Source of the DNA: Brachymonas denitrificans | Lineage (GTDB): Bacteria; Pseudomonadota; Gammaproteobacteria; Burkholderiales; Burkholderiaceae_C | Length of the DNA stretch: 64,000 bases | Direction of reading: 5' to 3' | Assembly: GCF_907163135.1 (NCBI RefSeq) | Contig: NZ_CAJQUA010000001.1 | Span: 2,309,001 to 2,373,000, forward strand | Shown: positions 23,802 to 34,495 of the stretch, in pieces | How positions within the stretch are numbered: the stretch's first letter is position 1 | Layout of the letters: each line of letters opens with the position of its first letter | Made by a program: the position numbers and the translations under genes | Notes under the pieces: model-generated | Told to the model about the DNA's origin: nothing | Seen by the model: the letters and a program-made list of their open reading frames with translations, nothing else | Databases searched by the model: none

Positions 23802-24980
23802 ATGGCACCTTCCACCCAGCCTTCCACCCACAAGCCCATCTCCCATCCCCCGGCCAGCAGCACGGCCTGGCCGCTGGCGGCTGCCTGGCTGGCGCTGATC
23901 ATCTACGCCTCGCTGTTCCCGTTCCGGGGCTGGCACGACCGTGGCGTCGGCTGCTGGGAATTCGTCGCCGCGCCGCTGCCGCACTACTGGACCTGGTTCG
24001 ACATCATCGGCAACGTGCTGGCCTACCTGCCGCTCGGCTTCCTGCTCACGCTCGGCCTGCTGCGCGATGGGCAGGACACGCTGCGCCGCTGGAGCGTGCC
24101 GCTGGTGCTGCTCGCGGCCACGCTGCTCTCGCTGACCATGGAGAGCCTGCAATGCTGGCTGCCCAACCGCATCCAGTCCAACCTCGATACCCTGCTCAAC
24201 GCCGGTGGTGCGCTGCTGGGCGCACTGGCCGCCCGCGGCATCGACCGCCTCGGCGCCGTCGGCCGCTGGAGCGTGCTGCGTGCCCGCTGGTTCACCCCCG
24301 ATGCCCGCGGTGCCATGGTGCTGCTGGTGCTCTGGCCCTGTGCCTTGCTTTATCCGTTGGAAGTCCCGTTCGGCCTGGGCCAGGTGCTCGAGCGTGCTGA
24401 ACTGTGGCTCGCCAGCTGGCTGGCCGGCACGCCGTTCCTCGAATGGCTGCCTTTGCGTGCCATCGAATTCCAGCCCATGCTGCCCGGCATCGAGCTGATG
24501 GTGATGACGCTGGGCCTGTGGATTCCCAGCCTGCTGGCCTACGCCATCATCCCTTCGCGCCGCCTGCGCGTGGTGGCGCTGCTCGGTTGCCTGCTGGCAG
24601 GGCTGGGCGCGACCGCCCTGGCGCAACAGCTCGCATTCGGCCCCGAACTGGCGGCAGAATGGCCGCCGGGCCTGCTCGAGCGCGCCGTTCCCGTTGCCGT
24701 GGTGCTGGGTCTGGCCTCGCTCTGGCTGCCGCGTCGCGTGCTCTGGCTGCTGGCCTTGCTGGCACTGATTGCCCAGCTGCAGGTCGTCAACGATGCCGCG
24801 GTCTCCGTCTACTACCGCTGGGCCGTCGAGAACTGGATGCAGCGCAGCTTCATCCGCCTCTACGGCCTCACGCAGTGGCTCGGCTGGCTCTGGCCCTATG
24901 CGGCGCTGGCCTACGTCATGGTGCGGCTGGTGCGCCGCCCCGCTGCAATCCCCGCATCCCCGCCAGCGCATGGCGCTTGA
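23802..24980 (+). CDS. VanZ-family membrane protein
   Basis: A 392-residue inner-membrane protein with about 10 hydrophobic segments. The N-terminal half carries the VanZ-like core: YASLFPF, WFDIIGNVLAYLPLGF and ESLQCWLPNRIQSNLDTLLNAGGALLG. VanZ proteins confer low-level teicoplanin resistance in enterococci, but the role in proteobacteria is unknown. It begins a tight cluster with the ferredoxin (15 bp), the hydrolase (14 bp) and a D,D-carboxypeptidase (82 bp). The link to a cell-wall enzyme is suggestive only. Confidence 0.82.
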   Translation: MAPSTQPSTHKPISHPPASSTAWPLAAAWLALIIYASLFPFRGWHDRGVGCWEFVAAPLPHYWTWFDIIGNVLAYLPLGFLLTLGLLRDGQDTLRRWSVPLVLLAATLLSLTMESLQCWLPNRIQSNLDTLLNAGGALLGALAARGIDRLGAVGRWSVLRARWFTPDARGAMVLLVLWPCALLYPLEVPFGLGQVLERAELWLASWLAGTPFLEWLPLRAIEFQPMLPGIELMVMTLGLWIPSLLAYAIIPSRRLRVVALLGCLLAGLGATALAQQLAFGPELAAEWPPGLLERAVPVAVVLGLASLWLPRRVLWLLALLALIAQLQVVNDAAVSVYYRWAVENWMQRSFIRLYGLTQWLGWLWPYAALAYVMVRLVRRPAAIPASPPAHGA

Positions 24981-24995
24981 ACCTACAATGTCCGC

Positions 24996-25373
24996 ATGAA
25001 CGATTCCCCTGCCCAGACTGCCGACGCGCCGGATCCGGCAGCGCCCGCGTCCTACTTTCAGCGCCACGTCTTCTTCTGCCTCAACAAGCGCGAGAACGGC
25101 GAGGCCTGCTGTGCCGACCACAATGCCGACGCCATGTTCACCTACTGCAAGGAGCAGGCGAAGCAGCAGGGCCTGAGCGGCCCCGGCAAGGTCCGCATCA
25201 ACAAGGCAGGCTGTCTGGACCGCTGCTCGGCCGGCCCGGTTGCCGTGGTCTACCCCGAAGCCGTCTGGTACACCTATGTCGACCAGGCCGACATCGACGA
25301 AATCATCGAGTCGCACCTGAAGAACGGCAAGGTCGTGGAGCGCCTGCTGGTGCCGCCCGAAGCCGGTCGCTGA
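24996..25373 (+). CDS. [2Fe-2S] thioredoxin-like ferredoxin
   Basis: A 125-residue soluble protein of the thioredoxin-fold [2Fe-2S] ferredoxin family. Likely cluster ligands are the cysteines in VFFCLN, ACCADH and GCLDRCSAGP, spaced as in the NuoE-like family. The N-terminal ~20 residues are alanine/proline-rich and probably disordered. The electron partner is unknown. It lies in the middle of the VanZ-hydrolase-carboxypeptidase cluster. Confidence 0.85.
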   Translation: MNDSPAQTADAPDPAAPASYFQRHVFFCLNKRENGEACCADHNADAMFTYCKEQAKQQGLSGPGKVRINKAGCLDRCSAGPVAVVYPEAVWYTYVDQADIDEIIESHLKNGKVVERLLVPPEAGR

Positions 25374-25387
25374 AAGGGCTCCAGCGC

Positions 25388-26020
25388 ATGAATGCCCAGA
25401 CCGAAGCCCTGCAGTTGCAGGGCGCCGCCGGCGCCATCGAGGCGCTGCGCGACCAGCCCGAAGGCACGCCGCGCGGCGTCGCCGTCATCTCGCATCCGCA
25501 CCCCCTGTTCGGCGGCAGCATGACCAACAAGGTGGTGCAGACCCTGGCCCGCGCCTTCGTGCAGGATGGCTGGATCGCGGTGCGCTACAACTTCCGCGGC
25601 GTCGGCGCCAGCGCCGGCACGCACGACGAAGGCCGTGGCGAAGCGGACGACCTGATGCAGGTCATCGATCAGGTGGCGCCCCAGGGTGCGCTGGCGCTGG
25701 CCGGCTTCTCCTTCGGCGCCTTCGTCACCAGCCATGGCGCCGCCCGCCTGCAGCAGCAGGGCCGCCACCTCGACCAGCTGGTGCTGGTCGGCACTGCCGC
25801 CAGCCGCTTCACGGTGGCGCCGGTCGCCGCCGAACTGCAGCCGCGCACCCTGGTGGTGCACGGCGAAACCGATGACGTGGTCCCGCTCGCCTCGGTGCTC
25901 GACTGGGCCCGCCCGCAGTCACTTCCTGTCACAGTTGTGCCCGGAGTCGGTCATTTCTTTCATGGACAATTGCCGCTGCTGAAGAACATCGTGCTACATC
26001 ATTTGCACGCCGCGCCCTGA
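25388..26020 (+). CDS. Alpha/beta hydrolase (dienelactone-hydrolase-like family)
   Basis: A 210-residue alpha/beta hydrolase. Visible elements are the oxyanion loop HPHPLFGGSMTN, the arginine-rich RYNFRGVGASAGTHDEG, the nucleophile elbow GFSFGA, the acid VHGETDDVVP and the histidine VGHFFHG. The family is widespread in Burkholderiales; the substrate is unknown. The start at 25388 is set 14 bp after the ferredoxin stop; upstream frames belong to neighbouring genes. Confidence 0.87.
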   Translation: MNAQTEALQLQGAAGAIEALRDQPEGTPRGVAVISHPHPLFGGSMTNKVVQTLARAFVQDGWIAVRYNFRGVGASAGTHDEGRGEADDLMQVIDQVAPQGALALAGFSFGAFVTSHGAARLQQQGRHLDQLVLVGTAASRFTVAPVAAELQPRTLVVHGETDDVVPLASVLDWARPQSLPVTVVPGVGHFFHGQLPLLKNIVLHHLHAAP

Positions 26021-26102
26021 GGGGCGCGCCATGCCAGCCTTCTCCTGCGGGCGCTCCTGCCCGTACCGTTCCCCGTTTGCCTGATCCCTGCTGTTCCCCG
26101 CC

Positions 26103-27371
26103 ATGCCCACGCTGCCCCGTTTCCACCGTACCTCGCTCCTGCTGGCGACCTGCCTGATGCTGTCTTCCGCGCCCGTGCTGGCGCAAAAGGCGCCTGCCAC
26201 CCGGGCCGTCCAGACCCAGCCGGCGGCTTCCGCCCCGGCAGCCCCGGTGGCAGCCGTGCAGCCCGGCTTCCCGGCCCCGCCCGACATCGCCGCGCGCGGC
26301 TACCTGCTGGTCGATATCACTGCCGGCAACCAGGTGCTCGCCGCCAAGGACATGGACGCTCCCATGGAGCCCGCCTCGCTGACCAAGCTGATGACGGCCT
26401 ACATCGTGTTCGATGCGCTCAAGAGCCACAAGATCACGCTCGACCAGACCTTCGGCGTCAGCACCAAGGCCTGGAAGATGCCCGGCTCGCGCATGTTCAT
26501 CGACCCCAAGATGCAGGTACGTGTCGAGGACCTGGTCAAGGGCATGATCGTGCAGTCCGGCAATGATGCGACCATGGCGCTGGCCGAGGGCCTGGCCGGC
26601 AGCGAGGAAGCCTTCGTGCAGAAGATGAACGACACGGCCAAGGCGCTCGGCATGACGCACACCGGCTACCGCAACCCCGAAGGGCTGACGGCCGACGGCC
26701 ACATCACCACGGCGCGCGACATGGCCATCCTGTCCACGCGCCTGATGAGCGACTTCCCCGAATACGTGGGCTACTACGCCACCAAGGAATACGCCTATCC
26801 CGGCACCCCGGCCTCCAACGGCACCAACCGCAACACCCTGCTGTTCCGCGATCCCACCGTCGACGGCCTCAAGACCGGCCACACCGATGCCGCCGGCTAC
26901 AACCTGATTGCCACCGCCAAACGTCCGTTCCCCAACCTGCCCGAAGGCCGCCGCCTGCTGGCCATCGTGTTCGGCACGGCCAGCGAGAATGCCCGCGCCA
27001 ACGAAACGCAGAAGCTGCTGAACTGGGGCTACACCGCCTTCGAGGGCATCCAGCTGTTCGGCGCCGACCAGGCCGCCGTCAAGGCCCGCATCTGGAAGGG
27101 CGACCAGCGCGAGGTCGGCCTGGGCCGCCACCAGGCCATCACCGTCGCGGTGCCGGCCGGCAAGGCGCAGCAGCTCACCACCCAGGTCGAGCGTCCCGAT
27201 CCGCTCGTCGCCCCGGTCGCCAAGGACCAGGCAGTCGGCACGCTCAAGGTCATGCTGGAAGGCCAGCCGATCAACACCGTGCAGCTGCTGGCGCTCGAGG
27301 CGGTGCCGCAGGCCGGCTTTTTCGGCCGCCTCTGGGACAGCCTGCGCATGTGGTTCGGCAGCCTGTTCTGA
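26103..27371 (+). CDS. D-alanyl-D-alanine carboxypeptidase (PBP5/6 type)
   Basis: Penicillin-binding protein that trims the terminal D-alanine from peptidoglycan pentapeptides in the periplasm. The 422-residue product has a signal peptide ending near LAQ (residue 28), then an alanine/proline-rich linker. The active-site motifs are SLTK (S92, K95), SGN (152-154) and KTG near residue 259. The C-terminal amphipathic helix GFFGRLWDSLRMWFGSLF anchors it to the membrane as in DacA/DacC. A terminator follows at 27389. Confidence 0.94.
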   Translation: MPTLPRFHRTSLLLATCLMLSSAPVLAQKAPATRAVQTQPAASAPAAPVAAVQPGFPAPPDIAARGYLLVDITAGNQVLAAKDMDAPMEPASLTKLMTAYIVFDALKSHKITLDQTFGVSTKAWKMPGSRMFIDPKMQVRVEDLVKGMIVQSGNDATMALAEGLAGSEEAFVQKMNDTAKALGMTHTGYRNPEGLTADGHITTARDMAILSTRLMSDFPEYVGYYATKEYAYPGTPASNGTNRNTLLFRDPTVDGLKTGHTDAAGYNLIATAKRPFPNLPEGRRLLAIVFGTASENARANETQKLLNWGYTAFEGIQLFGADQAAVKARIWKGDQREVGLGRHQAITVAVPAGKAQQLTTQVERPDPLVAPVAKDQAVGTLKVMLEGQPINTVQLLALEAVPQAGFFGRLWDSLRMWFGSLF

Positions 27372-27388
27372 TCCCCGCAACTGCCCCG

Positions 27389-27423
27389 AAGGCCTGTCAG
27401 CGTCGTGCTGCCAGGCCTTTTTT
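27389..27423 (+). terminator. Rho-independent terminator after the carboxypeptidase gene
   Basis: The stem AAGGCCTG / CAGGCCTT is followed by a T-run and isolates the ribosomal cluster from the carboxypeptidase operon. Confidence 0.88.
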
Positions 27424-27490
27424 CATGCCCGGCTGTGGCCTGCGTGCCGCAGATTGCCTGCGCAAACCGGCACGGAGGCCGCATCCCCTC

Positions 27491-27518
27491 TTGCCAAACC
27501 CCCGGCATTGCAGATAAA
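27491..27518 (+). promoter_or_regulatory. Predicted sigma-70 promoter for rpsL
   Basis: TTGCCA and GATAAA are separated by 16 bp, about 120 bases before the rpsL GTG. It is the best promoter candidate for the str operon. Confidence 0.5.
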
Positions 27519-27638
27519 CTGGCAGGCTCTCCGCATTGCGGCGGCACCATGCTGCGCGCGTGCCGGGAGAAATCACGTATCGTCAACCCGTAATTCATTC
27601 ACGTTTAGGGAATTACACAGAGTCAGAAGGAGGCCTGA

Positions 27639-28016
27639 GTGCCAACCATCAACCAGCTCGTGCGTCAGGGACGCACGGTCGAAGTCATCAAGTCCAAGAG
27701 CCCTGCGATGGAAAACTGCCCGCAGCGCCGTGGTGTGTGCACCCGTGTGTACACCACCACTCCCAAGAAGCCGAACTCGGCCATGCGCAAGGTTGCCAAG
27801 GTGCGCCTGACCAACGGCTTCGAAGTCATCTCCTACATCGGTGGTGAAGGCCACAACCTGCAGGAACACTCCGTGGTGCTGGTGCGCGGCGGCCGTGTGA
27901 AAGACTTGCCGGGTGTGCGTTACCACATCGTGCGCGGTTCGCTGGACCTGCAGGGTGTGAAAGACCGCAAGCAGGCGCGTTCCAAGTACGGCGCCAAGCG
28001 TCCCAAGAAGGCCTGA
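27639..28016 (+). CDS. rpsL: 30S ribosomal protein S12
   Basis: Decoding-centre protein of the small subunit, 125 residues. A GTG start is used, with a near-perfect ribosome site AAGGAGG 6 bases before it. [13 protein letters not shown] and [13 protein letters not shown] carry the lysines whose mutation gives streptomycin resistance; both are wild type here. The aspartate in KDLPG is the usual methylthiolation site. It is the first gene of the str cluster. Confidence 0.98.
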   Translation: MPTINQLVRQGRTVEVIKSKSPAMENCPQRRGVCTRVYTTTPKKPNSAMRKVAKVRLTNGFEVISYIGGEGHNLQEHSVVLVRGGRVKDLPGVRYHIVRGSLDLQGVKDRKQARSKYGAKRPKKA

Positions 28017-28207
28017 TTGCCTTCTGCGGCTATGGAGCACAGCCGTTAAACAGTTCCAACGGTGTCTGGCCGGCCTGGCAGGCTGGTGCAGACGAAGTGA
28101 CCCGCAAAGTGCAGCAACTCTTTTTTGTGCCGGGTCGAGTAAGTGGGTGTCCTGATGGCACTCGCGGTACCTGAAATGGTGCCAACTGAAGCAATGAGGT
28201 TTACAAA
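28017..28207 (+). promoter_or_regulatory. rpsL-rpsG intercistronic region, candidate S7 regulatory site
   Basis: This 191-nt spacer is unusually long for this cluster. In E. coli the S12-S7 spacer folds into the S7 autoregulatory site, so a similar role is possible. No gene is seen. Assignment is by position; the structure was not modelled. Confidence 0.35.
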
Positions 28208-28678
28208 ATGCCACGTCGTCGTGAAGTCCCTAAACGTGAAATCCTGCCGGATCCCAAGTTCGGCAATGTCGAGCTGTCCAAATTTATGAACGTGATCATG
28301 GAAGGCGGCAAGAAGGCGGTCGCAGAGCGCATCATCTATGGCGCCCTGGACATCATGGAACAGAAATCCGGCAAGGAGCCGCTGGAGCTGTTCATCACCG
28401 CCATCAACAACGTCAAGCCGATGGTGGAAGTGAAATCCCGCCGCGTCGGTGGCGCCAACTACCAGGTGCCCGTGGAAGTGCGCCCGGTCCGTCGCCTGGC
28501 CCTGTCCATGCGCTGGATCAAGGACGCTGCCCGCAAGCGTGGCGAAAAATCCATGGCACAGCGTCTGGCCAACGAGATGCTGGAAGCCAACGAAGGCCGT
28601 GGCGGCGCCATGAAGAAGCGTGACGAAGTGCACCGCATGGCCGAAGCCAACAAGGCGTTCTCGCACTTCCGCTTCTGA
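28208..28678 (+). CDS. rpsG: 30S ribosomal protein S7
   Basis: A 156-residue primary 16S rRNA-binding protein that nucleates the 30S head. It starts [20 protein letters not shown] and contains the conserved [13 protein letters not shown] and [16 protein letters not shown] segments. Length matches the family. It is preceded by a 191-nt spacer and followed by a 149-bp gap before fusA. Confidence 0.98.
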   Translation: MPRRREVPKREILPDPKFGNVELSKFMNVIMEGGKKAVAERIIYGALDIMEQKSGKEPLELFITAINNVKPMVEVKSRRVGGANYQVPVEVRPVRRLALSMRWIKDAARKRGEKSMAQRLANEMLEANEGRGGAMKKRDEVHRMAEANKAFSHFRF

Positions 28679-28827
28679 TCAGGCTGGCTCCGCAGATGCG
28701 TCGGTACAGGGCTTCGGCAGGCGTTTCCTGCTGCAAGCCCTGTCGCGTATCCGGCAGTGCCTGTCATGCCGCTGCAAAGCGGCAACCCTAAAATTCTCCT
28801 CTTTTCGAATTCATCCAAAGGTTCATC

Positions 28828-30930
28828 ATGGCTCGCAAGACCCCCATCGAGCGCTACCGCAACATCGGTATTTCTGCGCACATTGACGCTGGCAAAACCA
28901 CTACGTCCGAGCGTATCCTGTTCTACACCGGCGTGACCCACAAGCTGGGCGAAGTGCACGACGGCGCGGCCACCACCGACTGGATGGAGCAGGAACAGGA
29001 GCGCGGCATCACGATCACCTCGTCTGCCGTGACCTGCTTCTGGAAGGGCATGGACCTGTCCCGCCCCGAGCACCGCATCAACATCATCGACACCCCCGGC
29101 CACGTGGACTTCACCATCGAGGTGGAGCGTTCCATGCGCGTGCTGGATGGCGCCTGCATGGTCTACTGTGCCGTGGGTGGCGTGCAGCCCCAGTCCGAAA
29201 CCGTCTGGCGCCAGGCCAACAAGCACAAGGTGCCGCGTCTGGCCTTCGTGAACAAGATGGACCGTACCGGCGCCAACTTCTTCAAGGTCGTCGACCAGAT
29301 GAAGCTGCGCCTGAAGGCCAACCCCGTGCCGATCGTCGTGCCGATCGGTGCCGAAGACAACTTCCAGGGCGTGGTCGACCTGATCAAGATGAAGGCCATC
29401 ATTTGGGACGACGCTTCCCAGGGCATGAAGTTCGAATACAAGGACATCCCGGCTGACCTGGTCGACACCGCCAACGAGTGGCGCGAGAAGATGGTCGAGT
29501 CCGCTGCCGAAGCCAGCGAAGAGCTGATGAACAAGTACCTGGAAGAGGGTGACCTGAGCGAAGAGGACATCATCACCGGTCTGCGTCAGCGTACCATCGC
29601 CACCGAAATCCAGCCCATGCTGTGCGGTACCGCGTTCAAGAACAAGGGTGTGCAGCGCATGCTGGACGCCGTGCTCGACTTCCTGCCCTCTCCGAAGGAC
29701 ATCCCGCCGGTCGCAGGTACCGACGAGGACGAGAACCCGATCACGCGTGAAGCCGACGACAACGAGAAGTTCTCCGCGCTGGCATTCAAGCTGATGACCG
29801 ACCCCTTCGTCGGCCAGCTGACCTTCGTGCGCGTCTATTCCGGCGTGCTGAACAAGGGCGACACCGTCCTGAACTCCGTCAAGGGCAAGAAGGAACGTAT
29901 CGGCCGTATCGTGCAGATGCACGCCAACGAGCGCCAGGAGATCGAAGAGATCCGCGCCGGCGACATCGCTGCGTGCGTGGGCCTGAAGGACGTCACCACC
30001 GGTGAAACCCTGTGCGACCCAGCCAACCCCGTGGTGCTCGAGCGCATGGTGTTCCCCGAGCCCGTGATCGCCCAGGCCGTCGAGCCCAAGACCAAGAGCG
30101 ACCAGGAAAAGATGGGTATTGCCCTGTCCCGCCTGGCTGCAGAAGACCCGTCCTTCCGCGTGCGTACCGACGAGGAATCCGGCCAGACCATCATTGCCGG
30201 CATGGGCGAACTGCACCTCGAGATCATCGTGGACCGCATGAAGCGCGAATTCAATGTGGAAGCCAACGTGGGCAAGCCCCAGGTGGCCTACCGCGAAACC
30301 ATCCGCAAGTCCGTGTCCGACGTCGAAGGCAAGTTCGTGCGCCAGTCCGGCGGCAAGGGCCAGTACGGTCACGTCGTGTTCCGCATCGAGCCGAACGAGC
30401 AGGGCAAGGGCTTCGAGTTCCTGGACGAGATCAAGGGCGGTGTGGTTCCGCGCGAATACATCCCCGCGGTGCAGAAGGGTGTGGAAGAAGCCCTGAACGC
30501 CGGCGTGCTGGCTGGCTACCCGGTGGTCGACGTGAAAGTCGCCCTGACCTTCGGTTCCTACCACGACGTTGACTCCTCCGAGCAGGCGTTCAAGATGGCC
30601 GCCATCTTCGGCTTCAAGGAAGGCTGCAAGAAGGCCAACCCGGTCATCCTCGAGCCGATGATGGCCGTGGAAGTCGAGACGCCCGAAGAATACGCCGGTA
30701 CCGTGATGGGCGACCTGTCCTCCAAGCGTGGTATGGTGCAGGGCATGGACGACATGGTCGGCGGCGGCAAGGCCATCAAGGCCGAGGTGCCGCTGTCCGA
30801 AATGTTCGGCTACGCCACCTCGCTGCGTTCCATGACGCAGGGTCGTGCCAACTACACGATGGAATTCAAGCAGTACGCGGAAGCTCCGCGCAACGTGTCC
30901 GAAGCCATCATCGCTGCACGCGCCAAGTAA
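28828..30930 (+). CDS. fusA: Elongation factor G
   Basis: Translocation GTPase of 700 residues. The GTP-binding motifs are intact: [18 protein letters not shown] and NKMDRTGA. The downstream domains include [11 protein letters not shown]. It lies in the usual place between rpsG and tuf. A 149-bp gap upstream (28679-28827) contains no gene and could hold an extra promoter. Confidence 0.98.
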   Translation: MARKTPIERYRNIGISAHIDAGKTTTSERILFYTGVTHKLGEVHDGAATTDWMEQEQERGITITSSAVTCFWKGMDLSRPEHRINIIDTPGHVDFTIEVERSMRVLDGACMVYCAVGGVQPQSETVWRQANKHKVPRLAFVNKMDRTGANFFKVVDQMKLRLKANPVPIVVPIGAEDNFQGVVDLIKMKAIIWDDASQGMKFEYKDIPADLVDTANEWREKMVESAAEASEELMNKYLEEGDLSEEDIITGLRQRTIATEIQPMLCGTAFKNKGVQRMLDAVLDFLPSPKDIPPVAGTDEDENPITREADDNEKFSALAFKLMTDPFVGQLTFVRVYSGVLNKGDTVLNSVKGKKERIGRIVQMHANERQEIEEIRAGDIAACVGLKDVTTGETLCDPANPVVLERMVFPEPVIAQAVEPKTKSDQEKMGIALSRLAAEDPSFRVRTDEESGQTIIAGMGELHLEIIVDRMKREFNVEANVGKPQVAYRETIRKSVSDVEGKFVRQSGGKGQYGHVVFRIEPNEQGKGFEFLDEIKGGVVPREYIPAVQKGVEEALNAGVLAGYPVVDVKVALTFGSYHDVDSSEQAFKMAAIFGFKEGCKKANPVILEPMMAVEVETPEEYAGTVMGDLSSKRGMVQGMDDMVGGGKAIKAEVPLSEMFGYATSLRSMTQGRANYTMEFKQYAEAPRNVSEAIIAARAK

Positions 30931-31093
30931 TCGGCTGCGCCTTGCGCCATCGCCCCGGCGGTGGCTGCAGGGCCTGCTTTTTTCGATGGTCTGCGATGCT
31001 GCACCCCCGGCTGCCCGTGGCTGGGGATCCAGTGACAGCATGCAGACCTTAAACCCGTCACGGGCAAAGCTCTTTTTGTAAAGGAAGCCAATC

Positions 31094-32284
31094 ATGGCCA
31101 AGGAAAAGTTTGAACGGACCAAGCCGCACGTGAACGTCGGCACGATCGGTCACGTGGACCACGGCAAGACCACTCTGACTGCGGCAATCGCCACGGTGCT
31201 GTCCAAGAAGTTCGGCGGCGAAGCCAAGGACTACAGCCAGATCGACAACGCGCCTGAAGAGAAGGCCCGCGGCATTACCATCAACACCTCGCACGTCGAG
31301 TACGAGACGGCCAACCGCCACTACGCGCACGTTGACTGCCCCGGCCACGCCGATTACGTGAAGAACATGATTACCGGTGCTGCCCAGATGGACGGCGCCA
31401 TCCTGGTGTGCTCCGCCGCTGACGGCCCGATGCCACAGACGCGTGAACACATCCTGCTGAGCCGCCAGGTGGGCGTGCCCTACATCATCGTGTTCCTGAA
31501 CAAGTGCGACATGGTCGATGACGCCGAGCTGCTGGAACTGGTCGAGATGGAAGTGCGCGAACTGCTGAGCAAGTACGACTTCCCCGGCGACGACACCCCG
31601 ATCATCAAGGGTTCCGCCAAGCTGGCGCTGGAAGGCGACACGGGCGAGCTGGGCGAAGGCGCCATCATGCAGCTGGCCGAGGCGCTGGACTCCTACATCC
31701 CTGCTCCCGAGCGTGCTGTTGACGGCGCGTTCCTGATGCCGGTGGAAGACGTGTTCTCCATCTCCGGCCGCGGTACCGTGGTGACCGGTCGCGTCGAGCG
31801 CGGCATCATCAAGGTCGGCGAGGAAATCGAGATCGTCGGTATCAAGGAAACCCAGAAGACGACCTGCACGGGCGTGGAAATGTTCCGCAAGCTGCTGGAC
31901 CAGGGCCAGGCTGGCGACAACGTCGGTATCCTGCTGCGCGGCACCAAGCGTGAAGACGTCGAGCGCGGCCAGGTGCTGTGCAAGCCGGGCTCCATCAAGC
32001 CGCACACGCACTTCACCGCCGAGGTGTACGTGCTCTCCAAGGACGAAGGTGGCCGTCACACGCCGTTCTTCAACAACTACCGTCCCCAGTTCTACTTCCG
32101 TACCACGGACGTGACCGGCGCGATCGAGCTGCCGGCCGACAAGGAAATGGTGATGCCGGGTGACAACGTGTCGATCACCGTGAAGCTGATCGCCCCGATC
32201 GCCATGGAAGAAGGTCTGCGCTTCGCCATCCGCGAAGGCGGCCGTACCGTCGGCGCCGGCGTTGTTGCCAAGATCATTGCCTAA
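31094..32284 (+). CDS. tuf: Elongation factor Tu
   Basis: Delivers aminoacyl-tRNA to the ribosome. The 396-residue product has [22 protein letters not shown] and NKCDMVDD. It lies between fusA and rpsJ, as in many betaproteobacteria, which usually carry a second tuf copy elsewhere; none is seen in this window. The 163-bp gap before it has no gene. Confidence 0.98.
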   Translation: MAKEKFERTKPHVNVGTIGHVDHGKTTLTAAIATVLSKKFGGEAKDYSQIDNAPEEKARGITINTSHVEYETANRHYAHVDCPGHADYVKNMITGAAQMDGAILVCSAADGPMPQTREHILLSRQVGVPYIIVFLNKCDMVDDAELLELVEMEVRELLSKYDFPGDDTPIIKGSAKLALEGDTGELGEGAIMQLAEALDSYIPAPERAVDGAFLMPVEDVFSISGRGTVVTGRVERGIIKVGEEIEIVGIKETQKTTCTGVEMFRKLLDQGQAGDNVGILLRGTKREDVERGQVLCKPGSIKPHTHFTAEVYVLSKDEGGRHTPFFNNYRPQFYFRTTDVTGAIELPADKEMVMPGDNVSITVKLIAPIAMEEGLRFAIREGGRTVGAGVVAKIIA

Positions 32285-32302
32285 TCCGAAGGAAACAAGA
32301 AC

Positions 32303-32614
32303 ATGTCCAAGCAAAAAATCCGCATCCGTCTGAAAGCCTTCGATTACAAGCTGATCGACCAGTCCGCAGCCGAAATCGTTGACACTGCCAAGCGCACCGG
32401 CGCCATCGTCAAGGGTCCCGTGCCCCTGCCGACGCGCATGAAGCGTTTCGACATCCTGCGTTCCCCGCACGTCAACAAGAGCAGCCGCGACCAGTTCGAA
32501 ATCCGCACGCACCAGCGTCTGATGGACATCGTCGACCCGACCGACAAGACGGTCGACGCCCTGATGAAGCTGGACCTGCCGGCTGGCGTGGACGTCGAGA
32601 TCAAGCTGCAGTAA
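32303..32614 (+). CDS. rpsJ: 30S ribosomal protein S10
   Basis: A 103-residue ribosomal protein (also NusE in antitermination). The sequence starts [19 protein letters not shown] and contains [19 protein letters not shown]. It follows tuf by 18 bp but is cut off from the following ribosomal genes by a terminator and promoter, unlike the usual continuous S10 operon. Confidence 0.98.
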   Translation: MSKQKIRIRLKAFDYKLIDQSAAEIVDTAKRTGAIVKGPVPLPTRMKRFDILRSPHVNKSSRDQFEIRTHQRLMDIVDPTDKTVDALMKLDLPAGVDVEIKLQ

Positions 32615-32652
32615 TCACCCGGGGCGCAAGCCCCCTGCGTGATGCAGTTCAG

Positions 32653-32679
32653 GGCCGGGTAGCGATACCCGGCCTTTTT
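32653..32679 (+). terminator. Rho-independent terminator between rpsJ and rplC
   Basis: The stem GGCCGGGTA / TACCCGGCC with a GCGA loop is followed by five T residues, 38 bp after the rpsJ stop. Confidence 0.88.
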
Positions 32680-32723
32680 CATTCCGGGATGTGGCTTTTT
32701 CCTGCATTTCGCCATGCAGGCTA

Positions 32724-32752
32724 TTGCAAAACATCGGCCGTCGTCCTAGAAT
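32724..32752 (+). promoter_or_regulatory. Sigma-70 promoter for the rplC-rpsQ operon
   Basis: TTGCAA and TAGAAT are separated by exactly 17 bp, downstream of the rpsJ terminator. The predicted leader before rplC is about 130 nt and could carry an L4-type attenuator; no such structure was confirmed. Confidence 0.72.
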
Positions 32753-32887
32753 GCAAGGCTTCGTGCACTTTTGCGCGCGTTTTTTGCGTGCATTCCAACA
32801 GGGCATGGAGTTTTATTAACAGTCTTTCACACCCAACACGTGGCTGGCCAATTGCAGTCGGTCGCGGTGAAAGTTACGGAGAAAACA

Positions 32888-33562
32888 ATGAGTCTGAGCA
32901 AACACTTGGGTTTGCTGGGCCGCAAGGTGGGCATGATGCGTGTCTTCACCGATGAGGGGGATGCAATCCCCGTCACGGTGGTGGACGTGTCCGACAACCG
33001 CGTGACCCAGGTCAAGACCGACGCCAACGACGGCTATGTGGCCCTGCAGGTCACTTTCGGCAAGCGCCGCGCCTCCCGCGTGACCAAGCCGCAGGCCGGC
33101 CATCTGGCCAAGGCCGGCGTCGAAGCCGGTGAAATCACCCAGGAATTCCGCGTGACCGACGAGGTCGCCGGCAAGTACGCCGCCGGCGCCACGCTGCCTG
33201 TCGCCGAGCTGTTCTCCGTTGGCCAGAAGGTCGACGTGCAGGGCACCTCCATCGGCAAGGGCTACGCCGGTACCATCAAGCGCCACAACTTCGGTTCCCA
33301 GCGCGCTTCCCACGGTAACAGCCGTTCCCACAACGTTCCGGGTTCCATCTCCATGGCCCAGGATCCGGGTCGCGTGTTCCCTGGCAAGAAAATGACCGGC
33401 CACATGGGCGACGAGACCGTGACCACGCAGAACCTGTCCGTGGTGCGCATCGATGAAGCCCGCCAGCTGCTGATGATCAAGGGTGCCATCCCCGGCGCCA
33501 AGGGCGGCTTCGTGTCCGTCCGTCCGGCAGTCAAGGCCAAAGCAGTTGAAGGAGCCAAGTGA
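32888..33562 (+). CDS. rplC: 50S ribosomal protein L3
   Basis: A 224-residue early assembly protein of the large subunit. The true start is [18 protein letters not shown] at 32888; an ATG at 32771 belongs to the leader. The conserved loop [21 protein letters not shown] is present. The stop overlaps the rplD start (TGATG). It is the first gene of a long operon with its own promoter. Confidence 0.97.
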   Translation: MSLSKHLGLLGRKVGMMRVFTDEGDAIPVTVVDVSDNRVTQVKTDANDGYVALQVTFGKRRASRVTKPQAGHLAKAGVEAGEITQEFRVTDEVAGKYAAGATLPVAELFSVGQKVDVQGTSIGKGYAGTIKRHNFGSQRASHGNSRSHNVPGSISMAQDPGRVFPGKKMTGHMGDETVTTQNLSVVRIDEARQLLMIKGAIPGAKGGFVSVRPAVKAKAVEGAK

Positions 33563-34182
33563 TGCAAATCGAACTCCTGAATGACCAGGGCCAGTCCGCA
33601 TCCAAGGTGGATGCACAGGACACCGTGTTCGGCCGTGCCTACAACGAAGACCTGGTGCACCAGATCGTCGTTGCCTACCAGGCCAACGCCCGTCAGGGTA
33701 CGCGTCAGCAGAAAGACCGTGCCGAAGTCAAGCACAGCACGAAGAAGCCGTTCCGCCAGAAGGGCACCGGCAACGCACGTGCCGGTATGACGTCTTCCCC
33801 GATCTGGCGTGGAGGCGGTCGCGCTTTCCCGAACAGCCCGGAAGAAAACTTCAGCCAGAAGGTCAACAAGAAGATGTACCGCGCCGGCATGGCCGTGATC
33901 CTGTCGCAGCTGGTGCGCGACGGTCGCCTGTCCGTGGTCGACTCCATGAAAGTGGACAGCCCCAAGACCAAGGGTCTGGCTGCCAAGTTCAAGGCCATGA
34001 ATCTGGATTCCGTACTGGTGATCACCGACGAAGTCGATGAGAACCTGTACCTGGCTAGCCGCAACCTGGGCAATGTGCTGGTTGTGGAGCCGCGTTACGT
34101 CGATCCGCTGTCCCTGGTGTACTACAAGAAAGTGCTGGTCACCAAGCCCGCCCTCGACAAACTGCAGGAGATGTTCGCATGA
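33562..34182 (+). CDS. rplD: 50S ribosomal protein L4
   Basis: A 206-residue ribosomal protein, in E. coli also the repressor of its own operon. It starts [16 protein letters not shown]. The ATG at 33562 was chosen over a GTG at 33559 because AAGGAG lies at a better distance (7 bases). The long internal loop [19 protein letters not shown] is typical. It overlaps the rplW start by four bases. Confidence 0.97.
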   Translation: MQIELLNDQGQSASKVDAQDTVFGRAYNEDLVHQIVVAYQANARQGTRQQKDRAEVKHSTKKPFRQKGTGNARAGMTSSPIWRGGGRAFPNSPEENFSQKVNKKMYRAGMAVILSQLVRDGRLSVVDSMKVDSPKTKGLAAKFKAMNLDSVLVITDEVDENLYLASRNLGNVLVVEPRYVDPLSLVYYKKVLVTKPALDKLQEMFA

Positions 34183-34493
34183 GCGCCAACAAGTTTGACG
34201 AAGGCCGTCTGATGGCCGTCCTCGTGGCTCCCGTCGTGTCCGAAAAGGCCACCCTGGTTGCCGAGAAGTCCAACGCTGTCACCTTCAAGGTGCTGCAGGA
34301 CGCTACCAAGCCCGAAATCAAGGCCGCTGTTGAACTGCTGTTCAAGGTCGAGGTGACTGGCGTTTCCGTGGTCAACACCAAGGGCAAGGTCAAGCGCTTT
34401 GGCCGTTCCATCGGCCGTCGCAACAACGTGCGCAAGGCCTATGTGACGCTGAAGGAAGGCTCTGAACTGAACCTGTCCGGGGAGGCTGCTTAA
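34179..34493 (+). CDS. rplW: 50S ribosomal protein L23
   Basis: A 104-residue protein at the peptide exit tunnel, docking site for signal recognition particle and trigger factor. It contains [16 protein letters not shown] and the C-terminal [18 protein letters not shown] overlap with rplD indicates coupled translation. Confidence 0.97.
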   Translation: MSANKFDEGRLMAVLVAPVVSEKATLVAEKSNAVTFKVLQDATKPEIKAAVELLFKVEVTGVSVVNTKGKVKRFGRSIGRRNNVRKAYVTLKEGSELNLSGEAA

Positions 34494-34495
34494 TC

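Noticed and set aside
28459-31143. Long antisense open frame opposite fusA
   Set aside because: A codon-bias shadow of fusA, with His/Val/Leu-rich low-information sequence.
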